Position numbers and translations under genes: made by a program
Shown here: positions 23,432 through 31,883 of the stretch, in pieces
How the letters are laid out: each line of letters opens with the position of its first letter
Numbering within the stretch: position 1 is the first letter of the stretch
From: JALONH01 sp046329235
GTDB lineage: Bacteria; Bacteroidota; Bacteroidia; Cytophagales; Cytophagaceae
Assembly (NCBI GenBank): GCA_046329235.1
Contig: JAXLVA010000001.1
Coordinates: 3,224,001-3,288,000 of the forward strand
Direction: 5' to 3'
DNA: 64,000 nucleotides
The notes under the pieces: generated by a model
Told to the model about the DNA's origin: nothing
Seen by the model: only the letters and a program-made list of their open reading frames with translations
The model's database searches: none

Positions 23432-24163
23432 ATGAGCCTACCGTTGTTTCGACATTCTTCCCCCTTTGCCTGGTGGAAATTGTTGTCCATAGTATTATTA
23501 AGCTACGCAGTAGTGATGGGCTTTCTGGGAACTGTTCCTCGCTTAGCCATCTTAAATGAAACCATCAGGAATTTATACTTCCACGTTCCTATGTGGTTTT
23601 CTATGACACTGTTTTTGTTAGTGGCTTCTATTTATTCCGCTATGTTCTTAGCGAAACCTACACTTCAAAAAAACAACATCGCTTTCTACTTCACCGTTAC
23701 CGGAATGGTCTATGGCTGTTTAGGCTTGTTGACCGGAATGGTATGGGCTCGATTCACTTGGGGTACTTGGTGGACGACCGATCCTAAACTGAATGCCGCT
23801 GCCATAGGCATGTTAATGTATTTAGCGTATTTGATTTTACGCAACGCGATAGAAGATCAAGATAAGAGTGCGCGTATATCAGCCGTCTATAACATCTTCG
23901 CATTCCCCATCTTTGTTTCCTTGATTTACATCATGCCACGTTTAACTGATTCTCTACATCCGGGTAATGGTGGTAACCCAGGTTTTAATACCTACGATAG
24001 AGATCGTGAAATGAATATCATTTTCTACAGCGCAGTGATTGGATTTATGTTGTTAGGTGTTTGGATAACAACGTTACAAATCAGATATCAAAACTGGAGA
24101 GACAAAAAAGACGGATTAATTAATCATACATCGACCAATGAAAACATTTTGGATACTGTTTAA
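23432..24163 (+). CDS. ccmC: Cytochrome c maturation protein CcmC (haem-handling WWD protein)
   Basis: The 243-residue protein has six membrane helices, two candidate haem-ligand His residues in periplasmic loops (YFHVPMWFSM and TDSLHPGNGG) and a tryptophan-rich loop WGTWWTTDPKLN. In the classic WWD motif the position after WW is hydrophobic or Trp before Asp; here it is Thr-Thr-Asp, which I believe is a Bacteroidota variant. CcmC loads haem onto CcmE. It overlaps the small downstream gene by 26 nt, so those genes are coupled. Confidence 0.92.
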   Translation: MSLPLFRHSSPFAWWKLLSIVLLSYAVVMGFLGTVPRLAILNETIRNLYFHVPMWFSMTLFLLVASIYSAMFLAKPTLQKNNIAFYFTVTGMVYGCLGLLTGMVWARFTWGTWWTTDPKLNAAAIGMLMYLAYLILRNAIEDQDKSARISAVYNIFAFPIFVSLIYIMPRLTDSLHPGNGGNPGFNTYDRDREMNIIFYSAVIGFMLLGVWITTLQIRYQNWRDKKDGLINHTSTNENILDTV

Positions 24164-24353
24164 TTTATTAGTGCTTCCACTTACTTCTGCTATGGCGCAG
24201 GCGAGTGATGAAGTAGCTATGGCAGATACTTTCCGTCAGGATGGTAAAATCTATGTGGTAGTTGCAGTACTAAGCATCATCTTAGTAGGTATCTTTATTT
24301 ACTTGATGAGCATAGATGCTAAAATCAACAAACTGGAAAAAGAAGACGAATAA
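24138..24353 (+). CDS. ccmD: CcmD-like small membrane protein
   Basis: The 71-residue protein begins inside the end of ccmC. It has a signal-like hydrophobic start (MKTFWILFNLLVLPLTSAMAQ), then a second membrane helix (IYVVVAVLSIILVGIFIYLM) and a charged cytoplasmic tail (KINKLEKEDE). This fits the CcmD position and topology: a small protein helping release haem-CcmE from CcmC/CcmAB. Bacteroidota versions carry the extra N-terminal signal. Assignment is mostly by position and topology. Confidence 0.8.
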   Translation: MKTFWILFNLLVLPLTSAMAQASDEVAMADTFRQDGKIYVVVAVLSIILVGIFIYLMSIDAKINKLEKEDE

Positions 24354-24356
24354 GTC

Positions 24357-24770
24357 ATGAAGATAAGTTATATAATTGCTTTAATCGTAATTGCCGTAGG
24401 AGTAGGCGTGATCATTTCTACTACAGGTAACACGAGCGAGTATGTAGATTTTGGCAAAGCCATTGCCATGGAACAAGATGGCGACGATAGCGAAGTGCAT
24501 GTAGTAGGTAAACTTCCTAAGTCGGCCGCTGGTGAAATTCAAGGGATGATGTACAATCCATTATTGGATGCCAATTATTTTGAGTTTCTATTAATTGATA
24601 ACAATCAAAAACCAATGAAGGTAGTTTACCTTCAACCGAAGCCACAAGATTTTGAGAAATCAGAACAAGTAGTGGTGATTGGTAAAATGAATAAAGGGGT
24701 TTTCTTAGCAGAAAAAATTCTGATGAAATGCCCATCTAAATACGAAGACAAAGAAATTAAAGGAGTATAA
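24357..24770 (+). CDS. ccmE: Haem chaperone CcmE, CxxxY variant
   Basis: The 137-residue protein has an N-terminal membrane anchor (IIALIVIAVGVGVIIS) and an OB-fold periplasmic domain (VHVVGKLPKS, MKVVYLQPKPQDF, VVVIGKMN, FLAEKILMKCPSKYED). In E. coli CcmE a His in the VLAKHDENY motif binds haem covalently. Here the equivalent place reads KCPSKY: Cys125 and Tyr129 form CxxxY, the alternative haem-binding type known from archaea and some bacteria. It lies 3 nt after ccmD and 4 nt before ccmF. Confidence 0.92.
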   Translation: MKISYIIALIVIAVGVGVIISTTGNTSEYVDFGKAIAMEQDGDDSEVHVVGKLPKSAAGEIQGMMYNPLLDANYFEFLLIDNNQKPMKVVYLQPKPQDFEKSEQVVVIGKMNKGVFLAEKILMKCPSKYEDKEIKGV

Positions 24771-24774
24771 CTTC

Positions 24775-27360
24775 ATGTCATTATCCATAGGCGACTTAGG
24801 CCACCTTGCAGTAATTGTTGCATTTTTTTCCTCTATCGTTTCAGCTGTTTCTTATTGGCAGCAAGCAAAGCAATCGGAATTATCAGAAGATAAAAGTTGG
24901 TTGTTATTAGGTAGAGTATCCTTCTTAGTGCACGCCTTAGCGGTGTTTGTTATAGTAGGAGCATTGTTCTCTATCATCTACTTACATAAGTATGAATATT
25001 ATTACGCTTGGAGTCACTCGTCTAATCACTTGCCGGTGTATTACATGGTGTCTTGTTTCTGGGAAGGACAAGAAGGTAGTTTCTTACTTTGGATTTTCTG
25101 GCATGTATTATTAGCACTTATATTAATTAAAGTAAATAAAGTGTGGGAAGCACCGGTGATGATGGTGTTCATGGCAGTGCAGGCATTCTTAGTATCGATG
25201 GTGTTAGGTGTGGTGTTGCCAAGTATCGAATGGAAGTTAGGTTCATCTCCGTTTATCTTGTTCAAAGAAGTAATGCCGGATCTTCCGGTGTATGCTAAAA
25301 ATCCCAACTTCGTTCCGGAGGAAGGAAATGGTTTAAATCCTTTGTTACAAAATTATTGGATGGTGATTCACCCTCCAACCTTGTTCTTAGGTTTTGCTGC
25401 TACCATTGTTCCATTTGCGTATTGTATTGGTGGTTTATATAAATCATGGACAAAAGAATGGATACGTCCTGCCTTACCGTGGGCCTTATTCGCAGCGGTG
25501 GTATTAGGTACAGGTATTTTAATGGGTGGATACTGGGCGTATGAGACGTTGAACTTTGGTGGTTATTGGAACTGGGATCCGGTAGAGAATGCTGTATATG
25601 TTCCTTGGTTAGTTTTAGTAGCAGCTATTCACTTAATGATTACGTATCGTAGCAGCGGCTCAGCTTTGTTATGGTCCGCGATTATGGTGATTGCTACCTT
25701 CATCTTAATTTTATATTCTACCTTCTTAACTCGAAGTGGAATTTTAGGTGAGTCTTCTGTACACTCGTTTACTGATTTAGGTCTAAGCGGACAATTACTA
25801 GTTTATCTATTGTTCTTCACAGGTATCTCCATTGTGTTGATGATCGTACGAAGAAAGCAATTCCCAACATCCAACGAAGAAGCTTCCGTGTACTCACGTG
25901 AATTTTGGATTTTTATAGGTGTGGTAGTGTTGAGTATGTCAGCGTTTCAGGTGTTGGCATTTACATCGGTGCCGGTGTATAATAAAATATTAAACGGATT
26001 AGGGTTGGATGTACACTTTGCTCCTCCGGCTAAACCGGAAGTAGTATACAGTTACTGGCAATTAGGCTTCTCTGTGTTCATTGCTATTTTATCCGGCATG
26101 GGACAATTCTTCTGGTGGAAAGTAGCCGATAAAAAATCTATTTGGGATGCCTTATATCTTCCGGTATTAATTTCATTAGTGCTTACAGCTCTAGTGATAC
26201 TATTAGGTTGGTTACAACCTAATCCGGGTGAGTCAATGACGTATATTCAAATGGTGGCTTACATCACCTTGTTGTTAGCTTCTATCTTCTCTGTGGTAAG
26301 TAACTTGTTCATCTTTGTGAAAGTGGTGAAGAATAATTACAAGCTCACAGGTGGTGCGGTAGCACACATTGGTATTGCCATGATGTTGATTGGTATTTTA
26401 TTCTCTTCCGGATATTCTAAAATAGTATCATTAAACACTACCGGACTTTTATATAACAAAGACTTTGATACAGAAACTAATAGAGACAACTTATTATTAT
26501 TCCGTGATACACCGGAGTCTATGTTGGATATGAAATTACAATATAGAGGTCAGCGTGTAGAAGCAAAAGGTTATAGCGGATTTGTCAATAAAGACATTTT
26601 ATTAGCTACACCGGATCCGTATAAGTTTGTTACGAAAGAAGCGGTTAAAGAAAAAGATAAAGTAGTATTCAAAGCAGGGGATACGATCGAGATCAATCCG
26701 GAGAATACGTTTTATGAAATCATGTACACGAAGGCAAGTGGAGACACCTTTACTTTGTTCCCACGTGTGCAGCAAAATCCTAAGATGGGTAATGTAGTAT
26801 CACCGGATATTAAACGTTTTGCTACACGTGATTTATATTCGCATTTATCGGCGTTGCCATTAGATGAAGATGAACGTCAGTGGAGCCCTACGGAATCATA
26901 TCAAGCGAAGCCGGGTGATACCTTGTTTGTGAATGACTATGTTTTATTCTTCCATAAGATAGATGTATTGAAGTCGTTGCCGGGAGTGAAGATGAAACCG
27001 AACGATGTAGCATTCAAAGCACACATGACATTGTTAGGTCCTAATAACACGCCTTATTCGATTACACCTACTTTAGTGATTGATGTAGATCAAATGCAAA
27101 CCGGTTCTACGGTTGAATTGAATGAAGCATTAGGTGTGCGTATAGTATTAACAGCGATTAAAGACATCGATCATCAAGTGTATGAATTTGAAGTGAATAC
27201 TTGTCAGAAAGATTATATCGTATTGAAGGCTATAGAAAAGCCGGGTATCAATGTACTTTGGATAGGAACACTTTTAGTAGTGTTAGGATTGTCCATGGCA
27301 GCGTATCGCAGATACCATGAGTTTGTTCAAATGCGAAACAAAGGACAAGAAGTGAATTAA
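24775..27360 (+). CDS. ccmF: Cytochrome c haem lyase CcmF
   Basis: The 861-residue protein is a polytopic membrane protein with the haem-handling motif GGYWNWDPVENAVYVPWL, the His-containing loops MVIHPPTLFLGF and SVHSFTDLG, and a large periplasmic region of about 230 residues near the C-terminus before the last helix. CcmF transfers haem from CcmE to apocytochrome c. It is the last gene of ccmC-D-E-F, with only 4 nt after ccmE, and ends before a palindrome and a strong terminator. CcmG and CcmH are not in the window. Confidence 0.95.
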   Translation: MSLSIGDLGHLAVIVAFFSSIVSAVSYWQQAKQSELSEDKSWLLLGRVSFLVHALAVFVIVGALFSIIYLHKYEYYYAWSHSSNHLPVYYMVSCFWEGQEGSFLLWIFWHVLLALILIKVNKVWEAPVMMVFMAVQAFLVSMVLGVVLPSIEWKLGSSPFILFKEVMPDLPVYAKNPNFVPEEGNGLNPLLQNYWMVIHPPTLFLGFAATIVPFAYCIGGLYKSWTKEWIRPALPWALFAAVVLGTGILMGGYWAYETLNFGGYWNWDPVENAVYVPWLVLVAAIHLMITYRSSGSALLWSAIMVIATFILILYSTFLTRSGILGESSVHSFTDLGLSGQLLVYLLFFTGISIVLMIVRRKQFPTSNEEASVYSREFWIFIGVVVLSMSAFQVLAFTSVPVYNKILNGLGLDVHFAPPAKPEVVYSYWQLGFSVFIAILSGMGQFFWWKVADKKSIWDALYLPVLISLVLTALVILLGWLQPNPGESMTYIQMVAYITLLLASIFSVVSNLFIFVKVVKNNYKLTGGAVAHIGIAMMLIGILFSSGYSKIVSLNTTGLLYNKDFDTETNRDNLLLFRDTPESMLDMKLQYRGQRVEAKGYSGFVNKDILLATPDPYKFVTKEAVKEKDKVVFKAGDTIEINPENTFYEIMYTKASGDTFTLFPRVQQNPKMGNVVSPDIKRFATRDLYSHLSALPLDEDERQWSPTESYQAKPGDTLFVNDYVLFFHKIDVLKSLPGVKMKPNDVAFKAHMTLLGPNNTPYSITPTLVIDVDQMQTGSTVELNEALGVRIVLTAIKDIDHQVYEFEVNTCQKDYIVLKAIEKPGINVLWIGTLLVVLGLSMAAYRRYHEFVQMRNKGQEVN

Positions 27361-27372
27361 GATTTTACCGCC

Positions 27373-27396
27373 GTGGTTCGTGTCCCCACGAACCAC
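27373..27396. repeat. Perfect hairpin palindrome downstream of ccmF
   Basis: Arms GTGGTTCGTG and CACGAACCAC (10 bp, exact) flank TCCC. It starts 12 bases after the ccmF stop and has no T tract of its own. It looks like a REP-type element of a different family from the ACCCC-TTC-GGGGT palindromes elsewhere in the window. Confidence 0.6.
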
Positions 27397-27401
27397 AAAA
27401 T

Positions 27402-27439
27402 AAAAGCCCTCTAGGATGAAATCTTAGAGGGCTTTTTTT
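27402..27439 (+). terminator. Strong intrinsic terminator of the ccm operon
   Basis: A 12-bp perfect stem (AAAAGCCCTCTA with TAGAGGGCTTTT) has an 11-base loop and is followed by three further T. It closes the ccm operon and separates it from the AT-rich island starting at 27532. Confidence 0.92.
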
Positions 27440-27531
27440 GTGATTGGAAAGGAGGGGGGAATTGGGTAAATTAGGTGGAGTTAAATTTACTATTTAGCGA
27501 ATTGACGATTATTAAAAGAAAAAAATAAAAT

Positions 27532-27978
27532 ATGAAAATTGGACTAATAATTTTATTTATTCTTTATCTAAGTAAACTTGTTGTGAATAGGTTTAAAGGG
27601 AAGGGTAAAGTAAGCGAGTATTCAAAAATATATAAAAATGTTGAGTTGGAAGAAAAAGAAAAATTAGAAAAATTAAATATTATTAAGAAAAACCAATATT
27701 TGAATTTTCTAAAGAAGATTGAAGAATTATATGGAGAGGAGAACTTACAATTATACATAAAAAGACGACCCTGGAAGGATATGCCTAAAGTATTACTTTT
27801 AGCTATGCTAGGAAACCCTGATAAAATATTAAAAAGAGAAACCATCAATAACCTTCAAGAAACTTTTTATTATGGAATAATACCTAACGCAAGAAGTAAT
27901 GCTAAAAGACAATACTTTAAAGAGGTTTATTTGGAAAATGGCAATGTTATAGATTTTGATTTTTTGAATAAAAAGTAA
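27532..27978 (+). CDS. Hypothetical protein with N-terminal membrane helix
   Basis: The 148-residue protein has one N-terminal hydrophobic segment (IGLIILFILYLSKLVV) and then a very Lys/Glu-rich helical region (ELEEKEKLEKLNIIKKNQYL) that may form a coiled coil. A possible DUF-like motif follows (MLGNPDKILKRE, then NLQETFYYG), reminiscent of small proteins that sense or anchor, but I cannot name it. It lies 6 nt before the next unknown gene. The DNA is markedly AT-rich with no CCGG, unlike the neighbouring ccm genes. Confidence 0.65.
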   Translation: MKIGLIILFILYLSKLVVNRFKGKGKVSEYSKIYKNVELEEKEKLEKLNIIKKNQYLNFLKKIEELYGEENLQLYIKRRPWKDMPKVLLLAMLGNPDKILKRETINNLQETFYYGIIPNARSNAKRQYFKEVYLENGNVIDFDFLNKK

Positions 27979-27984
27979 TAAGTC

Positions 27985-28422
27985 ATGGATAATAAAGATA
28001 TAAATAATATTGTAGCTGAGTGGAAAGCGCAAAATGCATTATTGAGTAATAAAATTGATGAAAGTAAAAAGAAAATTGCCGACTCGAAATTATTATTAAT
28101 AACAGAAGAACAAAAATCAAATGATAATCAAAATAAAGTATTAGGAATAGGGCCTCAGTTTTATTTTTGGATGTTTGGCGTACTGTTTGTCTATGTTTTC
28201 TTTGTTCATGATAAAGTTTTTTCAAAAAGTGATGATTTATTAATGGTAAGTAACTATGTCTTATATGACAAGCCTGACAATCAATCGGAAGTTATTTTGC
28301 AAGGTGATTCTGCTGTAGAGATAAAAATAGTTAGTGAGACAAAATACTATTATCAAGTTGAGTTAATCAAAAATGGCAGTAGCTATTTGGGGTTTTTAAA
28401 TAAAAAATCAGTTTCGAAGTAA
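27985..28422 (+). CDS. Hypothetical single-pass membrane protein with SH3-like C-terminal domain
   Basis: The 145-residue protein has a helical charged N-terminal part (about 1-50, KWxAQN-type coiled coil), a membrane helix (FYFWMFGVLFVYVFFVH) and about 60 outer residues that read as an SH3-like barrel (VSNYVLYDKPDNQSEVILQGD, ending SYLGFLNKKSVSK). By topology the SH3 part would be periplasmic. It probably forms an operon with the preceding gene. Related in style to the SH3-like protein at 19536 but not a close copy. Confidence 0.65.
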   Translation: MDNKDINNIVAEWKAQNALLSNKIDESKKKIADSKLLLITEEQKSNDNQNKVLGIGPQFYFWMFGVLFVYVFFVHDKVFSKSDDLLMVSNYVLYDKPDNQSEVILQGDSAVEIKIVSETKYYYQVELIKNGSSYLGFLNKKSVSK

Positions 28423-28492
28423 TTTCTTATGAAACAAAACATGTATTAGCAAAAACATAAAGTAGTCAACATGCTTTTTATTGTATCTCTAT

Positions 28493-29653
28493 ATGAAAAT
28501 GGATGTAATTCAAGATAGTCTATATAAAATCAAATCTATTATTTCGTCACATAATGAAAAGTTAGATTCGGAAGGTCTTCGATTTAATATCTTTTCTATT
28601 CTGAATATATCTTCAAATGAAGTGAGACTTCACTCTAATCTTATAGCAGAATTATTAAGCAGAAATGGAACACACGGAATGAAGGATAGTTTTTGTAGAT
28701 CTTTTTTTAAACTTTTCCCTTTCGAACAAAACAATATTATTTCAAATTTCAATTATGACAATTATATAGTTGAAGTAGAAAAGTATACGGGAATAATTAA
28801 TGAAGATTATACAAGTGGAGGGAGATTAGATATTGTAATTACTGACAACTCTAACAATAGAGTTATTATTGAAAATAAAATTTTTGCTGGTGATCAGAAA
28901 AATCAACTTTTAAGATATTATAATTTTGATAAGCGATCGATCATACTTTATCTAACATTAGAAGGGACGGAGCCAAGCATTTGGAGCACTAATAATACAA
29001 TCCATAATAGTATAGATTTTCATTGTATATCCTATCGCTATTTTATATCTAATTGGTTAATTGAATGTATGGAATTGTCAAAAGAGAAACCTCGGATAAA
29101 TCAGATAATAAATCAGTATCTGCAGATTGTTAAAAACTATTCAAACCCAAACTATAATAATCTAATGACGAATGAGATTGTAAATATTATATCTACAGAC
29201 AAAGAATTATATATGTCTATTGATGAAATTGTTAATTCATATAATGTTTTTAGACGGAGTATAAGTGATAAATTTTGGGAGCAATTACGATTAAAAAAAC
29301 CAAATGGATCAATAGTAATTACCCAAAATAATATCGTAATAAAATTAGATATAGATGAAGATAACGAAGGGTTTTATATAGGATTCTATTTAGAGAAAAA
29401 CAATCAACGAATAAAAGGTACAGACGAAAGCGTTGCTCATATCGCAGACAAACTTTTAGATATAAGTCCAAAATTTATTAAAAATGATAATTATATAGGT
29501 TGGATATTTTCTAATACATTTAGAAAGTTTTGGCATTTAGATAAAGAAAAAATATTCGATTTGAACAATCCCAATTCTATGAATAGCTTTACGGATGAGA
29601 TTGTCAATGAGGTTGATAATTATATTTTTAAAATTAATGAGCTATTAAAATAA
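28493..29653 (+). CDS. PD-(D/E)XK nuclease superfamily protein
   Basis: The protein of about 386 residues carries the PD-(D/E)XK core: GGRLDIVITD (Asp), RVIIENKIFAGDQKNQLLRYY (Glu-x-Lys followed by the Gln-x3-Tyr helix). The layout matches the PDDEXK_4-type group of Bacteroidota (HSNLIAELLSRNG near the start, then a C-terminal half of unknown fold). I chose ATG 28493; another ATG is at 28499, and the in-frame TTG at 28481 is less likely. Such nucleases are often restriction or defence enzymes, but no methyltransferase partner is present. The AT-rich, CCGG-free DNA points to a horizontally acquired gene. Confidence 0.8.
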   Translation: MKMDVIQDSLYKIKSIISSHNEKLDSEGLRFNIFSILNISSNEVRLHSNLIAELLSRNGTHGMKDSFCRSFFKLFPFEQNNIISNFNYDNYIVEVEKYTGIINEDYTSGGRLDIVITDNSNNRVIIENKIFAGDQKNQLLRYYNFDKRSIILYLTLEGTEPSIWSTNNTIHNSIDFHCISYRYFISNWLIECMELSKEKPRINQIINQYLQIVKNYSNPNYNNLMTNEIVNIISTDKELYMSIDEIVNSYNVFRRSISDKFWEQLRLKKPNGSIVITQNNIVIKLDIDEDNEGFYIGFYLEKNNQRIKGTDESVAHIADKLLDISPKFIKNDNYIGWIFSNTFRKFWHLDKEKIFDLNNPNSMNSFTDEIVNEVDNYIFKINELLK

Positions 29654-29658
29654 TACCC

Positions 29659-29832
29659 GCATAAATTATTCAACCCCTTCGGGGTTGGTCCGTCATAATT
29701 GGTAGGCAGGATTGGCTATTAAAATTCTACCCCTTCGGGGTAGGAATTCTATATAAAAATAACAGCAGAAAATTTATGATGAAGTTAACGTTCATCTCTA
29801 ACCTACAAGGTTTTTAAAACCTTGTAGGTTTA
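29659..29832. repeat. 174-bp direct repeat, left copy
   Basis: This block recurs at 30689-30862 at a constant offset of 1030 bp with five substitutions and no gaps. It contains AACCCC-TTC-GGGGTT (29672-29686), CTACCCC-TTC-GGGGTAG (29727-29743) and a 31-base palindrome (29800-29830) made of exact 15-base arms AACCTACAAGGTTTT around a single T. No open frame of note. The block begins just after the nuclease gene. Confidence 0.95.
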
Positions 29833-29918
29833 ATTTTTTGAATGTCAGTGGTAGTATGAGTTTGTTAATGCAGTCTTCAACTACTTTTATATATTTGTGA
29901 AGTAAAAACAACCAATTA

Positions 29919-30449
29919 ATGTTAAGCAATCTTCATATCCGACAAGAATCTGTTCATGATTATGCAGAAGTGTATGAATTGAATAGGCTGGCGTTTGAAC
30001 AAGATGGTGAAGCTAAGCTGGTAGATGCGTTGAGGAAAAACAGTGATGTTTTTATTCCGGAGCTTTCTATCGTAGCTGTGATGAATAATGCTATTGTTGG
30101 TCATATTTTATTCACCAAAATAAAAATACAAGAGGAGCAAGGTGCTACTTATGAAAGCTTGGCTCTAGCACCTATGGCTGTTCTACCGGAATTTCAAAAG
30201 CAGGGAATAGGAACACAATTAGTTCAGAACGGACTTAATATGGCTAAACAATTAAATTATCCATCGGTCATTGTTTTAGGACATAATCATTATTATCCAA
30301 AGTTTGGTTTTGAGCCTGCTGCTAAATGGAATATCAAAGCACCCTTTAATGTGCCTTCTCATTTTTTTATGGCCTTGGAATTAAAATTAGATAGTTTGAA
30401 AAATATCTCCGGTACTGTTATCTATCCTAAAGAATTTGAAGGAGTGTAA
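29919..30449 (+). CDS. GNAT-family N-acetyltransferase (YhbS-like)
   Basis: The 176-residue protein has the acetyl-CoA binding motif A (LAPMAVLPEFQKQGIGTQLV, with the QxxGIG loop) and the HNHYYPKFGFEPA segment typical of YhbS-like acetyltransferases. The acceptor is unknown. It is a single gene flanked by two near-identical 174-bp repeats and so could move or duplicate as a unit by recombination. Unlike the island to its left it does contain CCGG sites, so it looks native in composition. Confidence 0.9.
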   Translation: MLSNLHIRQESVHDYAEVYELNRLAFEQDGEAKLVDALRKNSDVFIPELSIVAVMNNAIVGHILFTKIKIQEEQGATYESLALAPMAVLPEFQKQGIGTQLVQNGLNMAKQLNYPSVIVLGHNHYYPKFGFEPAAKWNIKAPFNVPSHFFMALELKLDSLKNISGTVIYPKEFEGV

Positions 30450-30477
30450 TGGAACTTGACTATTCAGCTCTTCGGAG

Positions 30478-30660
30478 TTTGCAATTCAATGTCGTTCAGT
30501 TAAGATTATTTTAAACCCCACGGTTAAAACCGTGGGCTGCCTATTGCCTCCGAATGTAGTTCATCATTAAAGTTAATGGTCTTGGAAATAGGTAGCCCAC
30601 CATTTTAATGGTGGGGTAATAATAAATTCCCTAACTAAACGACATTAAATTTGCAATTCC
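30478..30660. repeat. Nested long inverted repeat with two REP-like hairpins
   Basis: Left hairpin 30517-30536 (CCCACGGTT-AA-AACCGTGGG) and right hairpin 30596-30615 (CCCACCATT-TT-AATGGTGGG) are themselves arms of a larger imperfect inverted repeat. TTGCAATTCAATGTCGTT near 30479 is mirrored by the complement of AACGACATTAAATTTGCAA near 30639, and CTGCCTATT by AATAGGTAG. About 40 bp remain at the centre. Together with the flanking direct repeats this makes 30450-30918 a gene-free, palindrome-filled region. Confidence 0.85.
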
Positions 30661-30688
30661 GAAACCAGATAAGGCGGATTCGCAATCA

Positions 30689-30862
30689 GCATAAATTATT
30701 CAACCCCTTCGGGGTTGGTCCGTCATAATTGGTAGGCAGAATTGGCTATTAAAATTCTACCCCTTCGGGGTAGGAATTCTATATAAAAATAACAGCAGAA
30801 GATTTATGATGAAGTTAAAGTTCATCTCCAGCCTACAAGGTTTTTAAAACCTTGTAGGTTTA
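30689..30862. repeat. 174-bp direct repeat, right copy
   Basis: This is the second copy of the block at 29659-29832, with the same three palindromes at +1030 bp. The 31-base palindrome has lost one outer base pair here. The five differences are near positions 30722, 30801, 30816, 30826 and 30830. Confidence 0.95.
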
Positions 30863-30918
30863 TATTTTTTATAGTGTTGTAGGGGAAGTTTATTCAACGC
30901 ACTAAACGGCTTTATGCT

Positions 30919-31881
30919 TTAAACTTTCAACAGCGACGGTCTTTGCGTAATCTCATGATACTTGATCACATCACGACCATAAAAATGTATCACCATACTT
31001 TTACGTGTGCGCTCTGGATTTAAAATAGGGCGTCCACCGTGAAGTAAATTGCCATGCCAAATAAGTACATCACCCTTCTTCGCCGTAAACGATACTTCCT
31101 TGTACGCCGTGTTTTTAATTTCATTCTCTAAGTGAACTTCATACTTTTCATACGCTTCACTTCCTAAAACTAATTTGCCACCGCCGTGGTCATAACCATT
31201 GTTAAGTAGATACGGTAGTTGATGACTTCCCGGTAAATAGAACAATGGACCGTTCTCTTCGTCGATATCTTCTAAGGCAATCCAAGCTGCTATCAAATAT
31301 CCCGGAGGGAAGGTAGTCATGTGTATACTATCCGAGTGTGCCTTCTGCTCACTACCCCTCATGAAGTTAATCGTTTGGAATGGCACTACGGGCATTTGTA
31401 AGATATACTCCATCACGGAAGTGATGCGCGTATCATGCGCAATGGCATTAATGTATTCCGAATGATGCATCGCAAACATAATCTTGCGCTGATTATATCG
31501 GAAGTGTACTTTATTTGTTTCTACTAGATTAGTAATGGTGGAATTGATTTTGTCTACTTCTTCCGGAGACAAACATTGCGAAAGAATCGCATAACCATTC
31601 AAAGGCCAATTCTTTAAAGTCTCTTGCGTAGCTGGAGCAAAGGAAGAAAGCTTAGTGTCCGCTTCTATCGCCTCAAGTGCGTTAGGTCGGTCGAGCCATG
31701 GTTTGTCGTACGAGATGTTTTTGAACGTATCACTATTGATACTCCAAAACAACGGACGTTTAATTCCGAATCGCTGATAACCTTTTCGGTTATGTGTCAA
31801 TTGAGAATAGTGCAACAGATTGTACACGATGGACGTGACCTTCAGATTGCGTAAAAATTCTCTTAACTTTTTTGACACCAT
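30919..31881 (-). CDS. Phytanoyl-CoA dioxygenase (PhyH) family protein
   Basis: This Fe(II)/2-oxoglutarate dioxygenase-family protein has the HxD motif in EQKAHSDSIHM, the distal His in VLIWHGNLLHGG and a downstream Arg (ERTRKSMVIHFYG) for 2-oxoglutarate. I chose ATG 31881 (MVSKKLREFL, 320 residues), two bases after the M16 stop; the TTG at 31908 would overlap that gene. It hydroxylates an unknown small molecule. It is the last gene of a run with M16, porV and porU, although a functional link to secretion is only positional. Confidence 0.88.
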   Translation of the reverse strand: MVSKKLREFLRNLKVTSIVYNLLHYSQLTHNRKGYQRFGIKRPLFWSINSDTFKNISYDKPWLDRPNALEAIEADTKLSSFAPATQETLKNWPLNGYAILSQCLSPEEVDKINSTITNLVETNKVHFRYNQRKIMFAMHHSEYINAIAHDTRITSVMEYILQMPVVPFQTINFMRGSEQKAHSDSIHMTTFPPGYLIAAWIALEDIDEENGPLFYLPGSHQLPYLLNNGYDHGGGKLVLGSEAYEKYEVHLENEIKNTAYKEVSFTAKKGDVLIWHGNLLHGGRPILNPERTRKSMVIHFYGRDVIKYHEITQRPSLLKV

Positions 31882-31883
31882 TA

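Noticed and set aside
29659..30862. CRISPR array or insertion sequence
   Set aside because: There are only two repeat copies, 1 kb apart, with a GNAT gene between and no spacers, cas genes or transposase.
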